From the NCBI GenBank assembly GCA_947034895.1, contig OX344765.1:25115001-25179000 (forward strand): 64,000 nucleotides of DNA, written 5' to 3'. Of this stretch, positions 11,280 to 24,419 are shown piece by piece. Each line of letters opens with the position of its first letter. Position 1 is the first letter of the stretch. Below the pieces are notes generated by a model. The model was not told the origin of the DNA. It did no database searches and saw nothing but the letters and a program-made list of their open reading frames with translations. This stretch comes from Rhytidiadelphus loreus. Taxonomy: Eukaryota > Streptophyta > Bryopsida > Hypnales > Hylocomiaceae. The position numbers and the translations under genes were made by a program.

Positions 11280-14200
11280 CCTGAGCTAGCACTGAGTTAC
11301 TGGAACTCGTGCTACGATCAGCTTTGCTGGTGCAGACCACCCGGCAAGCCGTCTGGAAATTGGGTAAGAAGCTAGCGCGAGCTTGAGGCAACCCGTGGCA
11401 ATCAATGAAACACACAGCGGTTGCATCAATTCAAGCCGCCCTAGCTTGGGTTTCGATCTCTAGCTTCCAGTTTCTTCCACTTGAAATGAGAGAATCGAAC
11501 ATGTCCGTAATCTAGTTTCCCTTGTGCAACTGGAGTCTTTCATTCTTCTTCGCAAGGAGATCGATGGCGTGAGGGTTTCCATTACGTAGGAGAACGCTCG
11601 CTGCGTATGCAGCTGCCATAATTGCTGCTAGTTTTGGCACCAGAAACTAGCTGGTCCTGTAACGTAACAACCCGACAAGTATCCCCTTAGTCTTACGTCC
11701 TACTAATGAAGGCGGAATTTCAACCGATCGACTGAGCTGAAGCTAGCCTCTCATCCCACAACAGTATTACTCGCTCGTCACTCCACTACACGTCCTACTC
11801 TACCGCACACGATTGAGCGCACTCAGGAATTCTTCGAACTTCGACTAGCCTGTGACCTAGCAACTTTGTCCAAGACTGTGACCTACTTCTCCGTCACCGA
11901 ATAGCCACAACAACTGGAGGTCCAATCTCGCCCAAGCTATCGAGATTTCCAGTTCGAATAGGTTCGTTTGCTCTACTTCAACCCCACGTACTCCCACCTA
12001 ATCTACCGTGACCCTACATGGCGACATCTCTAAACACGAAAAGAGGAACCAGGAAGGTTGAGCGACGAGCTAGCTAGAGAGCATCTGCAACTAGCCCTTA
12101 CTTTAAAGACGCCGAAGCAACTGACGTACGTGGTGAAACTCCTCGGGCATGTCCAAGCTCCAGTTGCGAAACCCACGGTGACGACCCAGCAGCTTCTTCT
12201 GCTTAGAAGGAGGCGCCGCTCTACCCATCGCCCCACCTAGCTCTGCCTGGCCTCCTCCAGCACCGGCAACTCTGCACCGTGCTTGCTTGTCCGGGGTAAG
12301 ATATTTAATTTATACCGCGCGCGGGCTTGGATCATGGTGGTCGCCTCCTCCCGGCCTCTGCTACACAACGCACCATGCGGCCTCGGGCCATGAGCCGCAT
12401 ATGTTGCAATCGGTATAACTGCACTTGCTTTCCAGCTTAAGTTCCCTCTCGAATCCCCAAATCCCCAAACTCAAATCCCTGAACGAGCAACGCTGCTCCT
12501 GCATGCACAGACAGGAACTGCTGCTCCTGCTGCTGCCCAGGTTCTGTACAGAAAAGCAGGCGCTACTCCTGCGACTTAGCGGGAGCCTGCAGCCGCAGTC
12601 TGCACTCTCATCAAGCCTGCAGCTACTCGGTCTCTGCCAATATTGTCTGCGAAATGTAGAGAGTTTGAACATTTTAGAGCATTGGGTGATATAAGGTAAT
12701 GGCAATCATCGGTGGACAAGTTACCTGCCTAGCTGATTGACCTATATATACCTATTTTATGCACCCATACATTTATATATTTATATATTTACACACACAC
12801 ACATATCATATGTCGTATTGTTCGACCAGTCAGCCACGAGTTCAGTATGTGCTAGCGAGTTTGCTTGGTTTCCGCCAATTATCAGTCTGGTACTAGCAAC
12901 CACATACTGGGAGGATCTTGGGATTTACATGAGACACTAATAAGGAGATTTTTTAACAAGGTAGCCCAAGCTTTATATAATTGATTTCAGCTCCAAGCTA
13001 ATTAATCCGATCGATACAGTCCAACCCCATAATTACGTATATAGATCACTTTAGTTCCTTTATTATCCCCGGCCTCTTCTTATCTTCAATTACTGTACAG
13101 TATAGAGTCTCTAACCTGCTGGTATGTATGATAGTTTCCAAAAGAACCCTTCATTCACGTAACTAAGTTCCTCATCTTCTTCTCACATACGTTAAGGCTC
13201 GATCCGATCCGACCTAAACTTTTTAGCCCCACGTAATTAACTTGTAATTAGCCCGGGGCTTACTTTGGACTATGGATTCCGCGTATGAATTGGTATGTGA
13301 TGCTGTATGGCATGCACACACAAACTGACTTATTACTGAGCTCTAGCTAGAGGCGGCGCGGCTACGAGGCATTCGAGTTCGTCCCTTGGTAGTTTCCGCA
13401 GGGCAGTTTGATGCCGCAGAAACTAGAAGATAGAATTGCAATCGATCGATCGATCGTTGGTTTCAAAACGTAAGAATTCACTTCACTCATTGATCTCGGC
13501 GGAGACCATCCATCGATCGATCTACAGTAGGGTCCGACCTTAGCGGGCCCAGCCTACGCGAACAGCTAGCTAGCTGCAGAGCAATGATGGAATGATTGGT
13601 AGATTCCACTGTGGCGCGCGTCAGGGTCCCTGCAGCTCGCTCCACTGCCGGGGGAGCTGATGAGTGAGGTAAGGTATGTAGCCCCAAGCTCGATCAGTTG
13701 AATGACTTGAACCACCATCATATACCAGTTACCTTTTAGTCCATCAATAGGTCACCTTTTTGATGATTTTTAAGAAATGTTTTTGTTTTTTCATAAATTA
13801 CAATAATTGTGATAATAACTGTCACTAGGAAAATTGGGGCCTTGCATGAGCCCTTGAATGACGTGGTGAGATCGATAAGGAGGACAGGTGAGGGCGTCAG
13901 TGACGCTGAGACCAAGCTAGCTAATTAACTCATAAGATAAGTGCACCTGGAGAACGTAACGTAACTTCGCCTGACATCTGACGCCATGCCCTGGTCGATC
14001 TCACAGTGTTTTGCATCATTTATTTTGGGTGCACCACAGACTGAGCTATCTTCTCTGGAACCAATGACGAAGCCTCTTTTACATCCATGAGCTGAGTGAG
14101 TGTACGTGAATTTTAACTCCGTCCGTCATGCTGAATGGAAATTTGAGTTATTCGTCCAAAAGTGTTATACATCCATCCACAATAGAATGAGACCATTTCA

Positions 14201-15111
14201 ACATTTTAATATTCTACGGCAATTCAGTTGGCAATTTCACACTGTGGAGAAAGGAGGAATAGGTCAACACATATTCCCTCCAAAGAATCTGTATCACTTT
14301 AGTTTTGAGCAAATTTTTTGCTCAAAAAATAAATCTGAAAGAGCCTGAAAATTGGCTTGAGACACAAAGGATGTAATGTGCACAGTTACTAAGGTAGCCT
14401 CCGGCATAAAACAGACACTCTGCATCTCTGAACACAAATTGAGAGAAGAATCACACTAAGGTGAAGGCACCCATAACCGATCAAATAAGCAATTCTGGTC
14501 ATTGATCTGGGGTAGTGCAAGGTAAAGCAAATATTTTCATAGGTGCATGTATTGATAGAAATGATCTTGGGGATTGCAAAAAAATTGGAATTTTTTTCGC
14601 TTGAACTGAAATTACTATGAATTTTGGGAGGCAAAAAGTGCACCAAACCCATAGCCAATGTCTAGACTCTTCCGATTCTAATCATTCAAGAACTACTCTC
14701 CTGCTCATTTGCTTCCTACTTTCTTGCTCACTTTCTTGCTGATGTGTCATGAACTTATTGGTCTAGACCGTAAAAAAAAAAGAGAAAAACACGCATTCCA
14801 AGGAGAAAATGGAAATATGTCCAACCTTGGTTGGAAATGTACAGCACCATGTTGAGTGTTGATGGGGCGTGGGTTAGTAATGGGTGCCCTCACCTTAGAT
14901 GCAAATGAAAGATTGAGAGTGGAAGTCAATGCAATCGGTTTGAGAATTTTGATAGACCATAAATTCAAAAGAAACTACAAAAAAATTTAATTGAGGTCAC
15001 ATGAATATGCACCTACTATTGACACTAGATTACCTCTAATTAGACATTCTTGAATACAAAATGCTTCAACTTTCATTGGTTGCATCAAACAATTATATTT
15101 CCATTGTTGAC
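11280..15111. other. Upstream region of SHR and following intergenic DNA
   Basis: Composition is balanced to about 13.7 kb, then AT-rich. Simple motifs recur (CTAGCTAG, a GATC run at about 13441-13456, ACGT words). The SHR promoter should lie in 11.1-12.4 kb. No other gene is recognisable; open frames of up to 114 codons (12361-12705) look like chance frames. Confidence 0.5.
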
Positions 15112-15115
15112 TTAA

Positions 15116-16037
15116 CCCCTAAAGGACCGGATTGTGTTTTCTGGCTGTATAGAAATATTGGGCAGGTACCTACGAGCGGAGATTTTCATATTTGGAGCTG
15201 AAATTTTAATAGAAAGTGGGGGCGAGGAATATCTTTCATATGCACCAAATTTCATGACATTTGGAAATACGAGTCAAAAGTTATAGCCTAATATGTTACT
15301 TTTTTCCAATCGGGCAGTTTGGGCAGATCAGAAAAAATCACTTTTTTCAGAAACAAAAATTTGGAATTGATTTTCTAGAGTTTTATATATACGAAAAGCT
15401 TTGAATCATTCCATTTTGATCAATGAGTCAAAAGTTATGAGAATTTTTTGTTTGCGGGCAATTCTAGATTTCCTACTCTAAAATAAACTTTGAAATCCTT
15501 TATCTTATCCAATTTTCAATATTTTTGGACAAAAATAAAATTATAGGATGTAGATACATTATTACAACATTTTGACCATTGGGATTGGAAATTTTCAATT
15601 CCATATTTAAATTGTAAATAATTTAGCATTTTTAATCATTCTCTACTACTACCTACTTACTATTTTTTTCCTATATGTTGTGCTATTCCAAATGATCTGA
15701 ATTTTTTCAAGCATGTGGCCAACTTGTCTAGGAAAACAAATCCAAAGAAGCACCACCATTTTGGTCATTTTTCATAGAAATGTGAGATTGTGAAGTGCAG
15801 CTGCCCTGCTTTTTGCAGGGTCAAAAAATGATTTTGGTTAATTTGAATGCTTATATCTTGCAATCCACCCGGTGGAAAGGTCTGAAATTCTTACCACATG
15901 TTTTCGATACTATATAATATAAGATCCTACGGTTAGAAATGTCTAAAAAAGTTTTTTTTCCAAAATTTTGGTACTTGTACTAGAAATGGCAGTTGTGGAG
16001 CGTTTTTGGTGAAAGTGTAGTGACGGTCCTTTAAGGG
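15116..16037. mobile_element. TTAA-flanked MITE-like element, copy E1 (922 bp)
   Basis: TTAA at 15112-15115 and at 16038-16041 bounds the element. The left end is CCCCTAAAGGACCG and the right end, read on the other strand, is CCCTTAAAGGACCG, so the 14-bp terminal repeats differ by one base. TTAA target duplication plus CCC-starting ends is the hallmark of the piggyBac superfamily. The interior is non-coding and nearly identical to E2 (22199-23121) in the same orientation. Confidence 0.85.
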
Positions 16038-16041
16038 TTAA

Positions 16042-19026
16042 AGAAAATAATTTGTTGAAATATAGTCACTGCATTGGCTTGGAATACCACTAGTTTCCAA
16101 AGCAATGGTGCTAGAAAAAGATATACCTATCTAAACATCCAAACATCTTTAGCATCACCTTCTCTAACCGTTAGATGGGATTCATCCCTTCAGGAGGGCC
16201 GTTTCAAGCTGGTTCATGTTGCTAGTAACCAACCAATGTTGTTTGGAAAAAAATAATTATAATTATAAATTAATTTTTTTTACAAATTAATTTTTAATAT
16301 TTGTTGACGCGGTCGACTCTCAATCACGTCAACAACCTATCTGACGGACGTCCCAGAATTTGGGAACGCAGGGGAACTCGCAGCCTTGTACAACAATAGA
16401 AACTCATTTAATGTCACATGTATACTCTCCGGGTAGAACCAACCCAAATACTCAACGTAACATGATTCAACAATGGCATTAGATAAGAATTGAGGCCAGT
16501 GAGAGACCTTCCGGCCATGGTTACCCATGTTGTGAACCATGGTCGAACAGTCTGATTAGTTAATTATTATAAAAAATAAAAAATATATTTAAATTTTAAA
16601 AAAATATTAAAAATAATAATAATAATATTTTGAAAAATATATTTAAATTAATTCATTAATGCAGTTCGACTTGGCAGTCTCTGTACCAAGTCGAACTGTT
16701 GGTTTTGTGACTTTCCCCTAGTCCGGGAACGTCGGAGAACTCGAGGTCTCCCAATGGCCTGAAAACTCTTCTAATGTAGCAATGAATGGTAGCAATGGTA
16801 ACAATGTTTATTTTGAATTCATGCAAAATATTCTATGCATTGTGGATTAAGGAACATGAAAAAAATAATTATAAAGATTTATCTTATGAGCAATAGCATC
16901 ATTCATTGCAAATTAAATATCACTATGAATTTTTGGGAAAACTAGTATCATACGTTAATATTATGCTTAGCCTACAATAATTAAAATATATTACAAATAG
17001 TATGACTTTGGTAAATTTGTGTAGCACATACTAATAGGATAAATCAGTGTAATGAAAGAGCATTGTTTTGCACTGGCACCAAATGAATGCTTTTTTCATT
17101 TTGAAAGTTTGCTTCACATGTGATAATTGCACAAAAAATGTGATAATCAATAGTTCGACAAGTCTTGAGACATTTTCTAGACTCCTTCAACCATAGTTTC
17201 AAGAAGAGGATAAAAAGTCAATTTTTTACAAATGATTCATAGAACATCCAAAAGTATGATTTCCGTGGTGACCAAAATGTCCTTCTGGGGTTAAAGTAGA
17301 GAGTTGTAAAATTGATAGGGTTCTAAAATGATTCAAATGTATCTATGGTGATCATCCAAGCAGTAAATACATGCTTCTAGTACAATAGAGTCCAATAAAG
17401 ATAGACACTTCCTATTTAATGATTCAAAGAATGTTGCATAATTTAAAGAATAGAAATGATATTTTTGACATTGCATATTGAATGTCAATTAAGCACACCC
17501 AATTTCAACTTCAGTAAAACAAAACTCCATTTTCAGTACATTTTTTAGTTAAATTTCATTCTTTTCCATGATTTAAAAAAAGAAGTTGTCAATGATAAAT
17601 TTTCAAATTTCAATTATCTAGATCTACAGGAAACATCTATATGCACATCTTTCATGTTAGAAAAAATGCCACTATGTACCAAAAATTTGATCAATATTAT
17701 TATGTTCCATGTCAAAAAAAAATTATTGTAATTAAATATCATTTTATGTATACACTTACAGTTAGATCCAACAAAAGAAATGCAATTATAGAGCTTACAA
17801 TTGGGTCCATAAACAAATGCTTTTGCAGACTATTTTTATTAAGGGTGGTCAGCTCAAGCTTTTAATTTTTTACATCAATGTTCTAGACTCGGTCAAACCT
17901 TCAACAGACAGAAATTATTTTCAGGCGGCCGCCTTCAGTTCATTTTTGAAAGATGCTTTTTTCCGCGGGTTAATTGCCGTTGAGAGTTTCTTTCCGTTAT
18001 GGAGAGGCTTCAGTGATCCATGGCCGTACCCATAATAACAATAATAGAGAGCTCATAACCATCACCCGGACCCCAAACACAAACGGGCGCCACATTTTGG
18101 TCTCTAGTTGTTTGGATGTATATAGTTGCGCGAATAAAAGCCATATGGGAACCCCAAAGTAATTACGTTTGTACATTCCCCGATACCTTGGAATTGAATT
18201 GTACTAATAACTTAAAGTCGGCTTGAACAAAGACGAAGTGCTTGTTGTATATATATGTGTATTGATCACACCCACCTTTTCAATTTATTATTGTAAGAGT
18301 TTGAAACCTTGAAAATTCAAGGCCGCACCCCCATTAAGGGAAATGTCAATTATTGGTGCAGATGGATTTAAAAGGGTAGGCAGTCCCAGTTGGACCAGTG
18401 GCGAAGCCGGCGCAGCATCCACCAAATTTAAAAAAAGATCAAAGATGGCACCGACAAGAATCCGTTTGTAAGAAATTGATCAATGGGCACTTAACTTCAT
18501 TCGCCTTCCTCTTGGCATGCCTCTGAATGAAAATATAAATTTTCAGTGTACTGACTAATTTTGTGCAACAAAATTTAAGGTATGTGTGACCAGAAAATCG
18601 GCACTTGAAATGAATGAACGCTGTACATTTTGGGTGCGTATACAGGATGTACTTTAGGTGAATTTATCCCTTATTTGTGCCAAGGCTGCCACATTCCAGA
18701 TGTGACTTTATACCCATATTGTTTTAACCAATAAACAAGGGTGCAGTGAAATTAAGCTTAACAAACCTTAAGCATAAAATTAAACACTTATACCATGATT
18801 TTAAAGAGTAGTGAGGATCAACATGAAATAAGTACAAGAAAATTGATTCCACCTGTTTTTGGAAATCCTCATAATAAACATTCAAGATTTCTGTCCAAAA
18901 TGACTGAGAAATATTAATACTAAGTTATGTGGGTCTGTAGTAACTTAATTTGATATGCTCCCTGAATCTTTCAAAACAATTCCTAAACAGTTTGATCATA
19001 GTCATAGTCACAGTGTGGGGGAATTT
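16042..19026. other. Intergenic AT-rich DNA with a hairpin cluster
   Basis: No gene is visible. The notable part is 16301-16750, where three separate hairpins and two related GC-richer direct repeats stand out from AT-rich surroundings (see findings). At 17276-17296 the words GTCCTTCTGGGGTTAA look like a lone right end of the TTAA family without a visible left end. Open frames of 60-74 codons are not supported. Confidence 0.5.
16662..16698. repeat. Perfect 13-bp hairpin
   Basis: CAGTTCGACTTGG at 16662-16674 pairs perfectly with CCAAGTCGAACTG at 16686-16698 across an 11-base loop. CTAG follows 19 bases later (16718-16721). This resembles a Helitron 3' end, but the gap is longer than usual and no 5' TC end or Rep/helicase gene is seen. 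It could equally be part of another element or a transcribed structure. Confidence 0.6.
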
Positions 19027-19030
19027 TTAA

Positions 19031-20142
19031 GCCCTAAACAAAGGACTAAGGCCTTTTTCTATTAAAAAAAAGCAAACTCAAAATTGCCATTTCTAATGCA
19101 AGATGCAAAAATTTTAAAATTTTGTTTCTTTTTGCATATGTAATCGTAGGATCTTGCACTAGACTAATATAAGAATGTGTGGACAAAATTTCAAAAACTT
19201 TGACTTTGTAGATTGCAAGATATCTGTGCTTGACTCCTGAAGTCCCAAAGTCCTTGTAGGGGACTCTTGGAATTTTGGATAGGCTTGTGTGATTTTTTGA
19301 AACTTTTTTTGAAGATTAGACATGAATCAGATTAGCTTTCTAGATATATAATTTTTTTTTTTCAATCGGTGCCTAAGAGCAAAATTTATGCCACCCTAAG
19401 TCCAAAAAGCAGCTCAAAGGGCAGACCCCAAAAATCACAAAACATTGAATTTTTTATTTTTTTTCTCAAAGATTATATTATTTTCTACATCTAAAGGTTT
19501 TATTCATTCTATTTGGACTAGTGATGACAGAATTATGGACAGTCTTGTTTTGTAGGCAATCTAAGTATCTTTCTGAAAAAACAACTTATAGATTTCATTT
19601 TTGAATGCAATTTTTACAATTTAAAAAAAAAATGTTAAACATGGTTAACTTTGTTTTTTAGAACAATTTCACCATTGTAAATATTGTGTTTCAATTCCAC
19701 CTTAGAGCTATTAACAGTTTAGTTTTCTAATCAATCTTGAACATACTTCTACTTAATAATTTTTCAATGAATGAAAATTACTTCTTTTTTTGTTTAATTT
19801 TTTTCTTAGATTTTCAACTCGATTATTCACCATAAAAAATTATAAAATCAAAATTAGTAGTTTAAATATTTTAAGTTAAGAAGATATAAAGTCAAACAAT
19901 CTAGTCAAACAAGGTATAAAAGAACTTGTTTCCTTCACTTTAATGCAAATATCTTGCAATTTACGCAATCAAAATTTTTGAATTTTTTTTCACACATTTT
20001 TATACTAGTCTAGTGCAAGATCCTACAATTAGATATGAAAAAAATAATAATAAATTTAAATTTAAAGTATTTTTTCTCTTTGCAATAGAAATGCCAATTT
20101 TGAGTAGTTTTTGATGGAAAAAAGGCCTTGAAACTTTAGGGA
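19031..20142. mobile_element. TTAA-type foldback element, decayed copy E3 (1.1 kb)
   Basis: TTAA at 19027-19030 and 20143-20146 flank ends GCCCTAAACAAAGGAC (left) and TCCCTAAAGTTTCAAGG (right, opposite strand). Beyond the tips, the two sides are inverted copies of each other for about 200 bp, sharing in order GGCCTTTTT, TCAAAATTG, CATTTCTA, TAGGATCTTGCACTAGACTA and TTGCAAGATAT. The same blocks occur once in E1, E2, E7 and E10, which suggests two half-elements joined head to head. No coding frame. Confidence 0.65.
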
Positions 20143-20149
20143 TTAAAGT

Positions 20150-21429
20150 GAAGAAAACAATTTTTTTTGCACCTTATGTAACTACTATAAGTTTTTTGAT
20201 TTTGAATCTATTTTTTAACTTAAAAAAATATTACTATAAATTTTGACTTAATAAATATTTGTATTAAAGAATTAAATTGAGGGTCTAGGAAAATTAAAAA
20301 ACTAAAATTAAATCACATAATATTCAATCTTTAATAAATTGTTGCATTGAAGTAGGTAAAAGATAGAAGAAAAAACTAAATCTTTAATAGTCCTAATATG
20401 AAATTGAAATACACTAATTACAATAGTCAGATTGTTCTTGCAAGCAAACTAAACCTTGAAGTACTTTTTTCTAAAAGTTGTAAAAATTGACTTTTAAGTG
20501 AATCATATATGTTATTTATTGAAGAAAATGCTTGATTGCCAAAAAAATAAGACTTTCTGTAACTTTCTCATCACTAGTCCAAATCAAATGAATCAAATCA
20601 TTCTATGTGGACAAAAGTATTTTCTATGAGAAGCAAAATTATAACAAAAATATTTTGGATTTTTTCTATTTCATTGTGTTGCTTTTTGAGCTAAGTATAA
20701 CAAAACTTTTGCTCCCAATCACCAACTACAATAAAAATTATATTCCTAGAAAGCTAATGTGTTTTCTTGTCTTTAGAAAATGTTTCAAAAAATCAAGTCA
20801 AGAACGAGATCAAAATGGTCCAAAAATGCTCCAAAATTACCATTTCTAATACAAGTGCCAAATTTTAGAAAAAAAACATCTTTGGACACATGGAACCATA
20901 TGATCTTGTATTAAGCTAGTTTGAAAAGATATGGAAAAAAAATTCAAAATTTCCCATAGTGTAGATCACAAGATAGTAGCATTTGAAGTGACAAAACTCT
21001 TTTGGGGGGCTGTGCAAAAAAACGGGAAGTTGCATTTCACAAGCTCACATTTGTATGAAAAAATGTCCAAAATGGTAGTGCTTCTTTGATTTCATTCTTC
21101 AAAGCAAATTGGCCACATGCTTAAAAGAATTGAAATAATTTGAAATTGTACAATATATAGAAAAATAATAATAATTAGAAAGAAGTAGAGAATGATTCAA
21201 AATACCAAATTGATAAGAATTTATTTATGGAATTGAAAAAGTGCTAATCCCATTGGTTGTAATGCTGTAATAAACAATCTACATCCTATCATTTTATTTT
21301 TTTCAAATTGAGTTAAAGAAAGGACTTCAAAGCTTAATTTAGAATAGAGATTCTATAAATACTTGCAAACTAAAATTCCTCATACCTTTCATTTCATTAA
21401 TCAAAATGGAATGATTAAAAGCTTTCCAC

Positions 21430-21489
<60 letters not shown>

Positions 21490-22190
21490 AACCAATTTTC
21501 AAATTTTATTTCTTAGAAAAGAGGTTTTTTTATGAATTTTTTTGGGCTACCCATGCTACCCACACATCAAAGAAAATTACATATTATATAATAACTTTTT
21601 AACCATGTGGTTAAAAGTAATGAAAATTGTTGGGCCTTAAAGCTTCTCTTTGGGCACATGTTGTGTAAAAAATTCAAAGAAAAAAAAGAAAAAATCCATT
21701 CATAGTGAACTACCCCAAATTACTATGATGCCAAAAAAATGTAGTTTGGTCCTTGAGGAGTTCAATAATTATTGCATGGAAGAGGTATAAAATAATAGAA
21801 AAATTAAACTACTAATAAATCTAACATGGAATTGAAACATGCCAATCCCATTATTTGGTGAAAATGTTAAAGAAAATTATCTAAATCCTATGCTCCTCTT
21901 TAAATGCTGTAGGGCTTACAATGATTTTCTAAAACATTTTCAAACAATATAGTTATTTGTTGAAGGATAGTTCATGATCATCCACAAAAGAAATCCTCAT
22001 TTTTTACCTCACTCATCAGAATGGAATGAATAAAAAATTTCCTTATAGATTTGAAAATATTCTTCAGTTTAAAAAAAAAATCTAAGTTACCAAAAACTTT
22101 AGAGAAATAAGGAAAAAAAATCCATAAATTTCTAACACTTTGAACAATGAGTTTTATATATTAAAACTGTTCTTAGATTGTTGGAAAGAA
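20150..22190. repeat. Mosaic of decayed TTAA-family fragments
   Basis: Blocks diagnostic of the family recur without clear ends. Around 20540-20640 there is a relative of the E7 middle (TAACTTTCTCATCAC...CCAAATCAAATGAATCAAA). From about 20805 to 21600 an inverted relative of E1/E2 can be followed (GGCCACATGCTTAAAAGAATT, AGTAGAGAATGATTCAAAAT, GGGCTACCCATGCTACCC). Around 21900-22100 there is a third fragment. No gene is visible. Confidence 0.55.
21431..21486. repeat. (TA)28 microsatellite
   Basis: An uninterrupted run of TA dinucleotides inside a decayed TTAA-family fragment. It is a likely polymorphic or assembly-sensitive site. Confidence 0.98.
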
Positions 22191-22198
22191 AACATTAA

Positions 22199-23121
22199 CC
22201 CCTAAAGGACCGTACTGTGTTTTTGGCTGTATAAAAATTTTGGGCAGGTACCTACGAGCGGAGATTTTCATATTTGGGGATGAAATTTTAATAGAATGTG
22301 GGGGCGAGGAAGATCTTTCATATGCACCAAATTTCATGACATTTGGAAATACGAGTCAAAAGTTATAGCCTAATATGTTACTTTTTTTCGTAACTGGGCA
22401 GTTCGGGCAGATCAGAAAAAATCACTTTTATCAGAAACAAAAATTTGGAATTGATTTTTTAGAGTTTTATATACACAAAAATCTTTGAATCATTCCATTT
22501 TGATCAATGAGTCAAAAGTTATAAGGATTTTTTGTTTGCGGGCAGTTTTGGATTTCCTACTCTAAAATAAACTTTAAAATCCTTTATCTTACCCAATTTT
22601 CAATACTTTTGGACAAAAATAAAATTGTAGGATGTAGATACAATATTACAACATTTCGACCATTGGGATTTGAAATTTTTAATTCCATATTTAAATTATA
22701 AATAATTTAGTATTTTTAATCATTCTCTACTACTACCTACTTACTATTTTTTTCCTATATGTTGTACTATTCCAAATGATCTGAAAATTTTCAAGAATGT
22801 GGCCAACTTGTCTGGGAAAACAAATCCAATGAAGCACCACCATTTAGGTCATTTTTTCATAAAAATGTGAGCTTGTGAAGTGCAGCTGCCCTGCTTTTTG
22901 CAGGGTAAAAGAAATGATTTTAGTTAATTTGAATTCGTATATCTTGCAATCCACCCGGTGGAAAGGTCTGAAATTTTTACCACATGTTTTTGATACTATA
23001 TAATACAAGATCCTACGGTTAGATATGTCAAAAAATTCAAAATTCAAAATTTTGGTACTTGTACTAGAAATGGCAGTTGTGGAGCGTTTTTGGTGAAAGT
23101 ATAGTGACGGTCCTTTAAGGG
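22199..23121. mobile_element. TTAA-flanked MITE-like element, copy E2 (923 bp)
   Basis: Bounded by TTAA at 22195-22198 and 23122-23125, with ends CCCCTAAAGGACCG and (opposite strand) CCCTTAAAGGACCG, the same one-base TIR mismatch as E1. The body aligns with E1 along its full length with few differences (for example the shared GGGCAGGTACCTACGAGCGG). E1 and E2 therefore descend from one recently active element. It is non-coding; short frames within it are shadows. Confidence 0.88.
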
Positions 23122-23210
23122 TTAAACAATAAAATACTTGATATGCAAAAGTCAAATTAAATTCACTATTTTCTTATTAATTAGACAGTCTAATTTGAAA
23201 CATATATTAA

Positions 23211-23846
23211 CCCCTAAATGCCGAAGGCCTGTTTTGAGATTCTTTGAATATGCTCTAAATTGAATAAAATGCCAACATTTTGATAAGTTGTATCAATTTT
23301 TTTAAATTGTATCCCAATCTAGACATGTTAGAAATCTCATAGGAAAAGAAAATACAACAATATCAATTATGGAGTGAAAGATTATAATGTTTGACCACGA
23401 GGGTGTTAAGACTGCAAAAGTGATGTGAAGTCTTTCAATCATCTTTTCACAAGTCAAATCTATAAAGTTGGTGACCAAAAAATTTGAGGTTAAAGGGCCT
23501 AATATGTATAATTCTAATCAATTTATGGCTTCGCAAAATCTACTCTATAATATTTTTAAATGAATTTTGAATGTGATTTTTTCTTCAAGATCTAGAGTAT
23601 TTGAGTCTCACTTCCAAGAGCTCTCAACACTACGGGAAGTGAAGATTGTAATGGGTACTCTTGCACAAAATCTTGAATAGAAAAATCACCATCATTTATT
23701 TTCAAGATAGTATTTTTGATGCTAAAACTAGACCTCAAGAAGAACTTTCCAAAAATATAAAATACTAAAAATAGCAACTTGGTTAGGTTTTCTTTAACTT
23801 CAAAGTTTTGCAAACACCAGATTTGGGTGCCTTGGGCATTTAGGGG
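23211..23846. mobile_element. TTAA-flanked MITE-like element, E4 (636 bp)
   Basis: TTAA at 23207-23210 and 23847-23850. The left end is CCCCTAAATGCCGAAGGC and the right end on the opposite strand is CCCCTAAATGCCCAAGGC, 18-bp TIRs with one mismatch. The interior is AT-rich and non-coding. The right tip is intermediate between the E1 family (CCCCTAAAGGACC) and the piggyBac element (CCCCTCAACGCCC). Confidence 0.82.
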
Positions 23847-23882
23847 TTAATGAAAATTCCATGTTCCTAATGGGAAATTTAA

Positions 23883-24415
23883 CTCCTAAAAGTCCTTTTC
23901 ATTTTGAACCGAAAATTAAAGAAAATGCATGTAGTTGGATTTGAGAATTTTGGAAAAAAATGTAAAATGTATTTACATCGTATTAAAAATATATTCAACC
24001 TCAAATTCTTTACCATAATCTTTAAGATTCAGACATATAAAAGTAGTTTTTCTACCATGGTGAGCCTACAGGGAAGACTTAATACCATCAAATTCCTTGT
24101 TCAAATTCAAAAAATAATTGTCCTTTTAATCCAAACAATAGATAATGTGAGCATGACCATGGTAGGAGGATTTATTTTATAAAAAACTCAAAAAAAACAG
24201 ATTACATTATTTGGAAGCTTTAAACGTTATAATCTTTCAATATGTACAGTCAAAGTTTCTGAATTTTTTTCCATACATTCCTGTAGTACTCTAGTACAAA
24301 TTTGTATGGTTGAATTTCTAAGAATTCTTTTTTATTTTTCGTATTTTTCTCAGTGCACTAAATAGTAGTTGTTTCTGACAAATTTTATCTGAAATGTGCC
24401 TCAGTCTTTTAGGGG
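23883..24415. mobile_element. TTAA-type MITE-like element, E5 (533 bp)
   Basis: It follows TTAA at 23879-23882 with the left end CTCCTAAAAGTCC. The right end on the opposite strand is CCCCTAAAAGACTGA, and the right target site has decayed to TTAC. It lies only 32 bp from E4 (28 bp between their TTAA sites). The interior keeps the family block CTCTAGTACAAATTTGTATGGTT. Non-coding. Confidence 0.65.
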
Positions 24416-24419
24416 TTAC

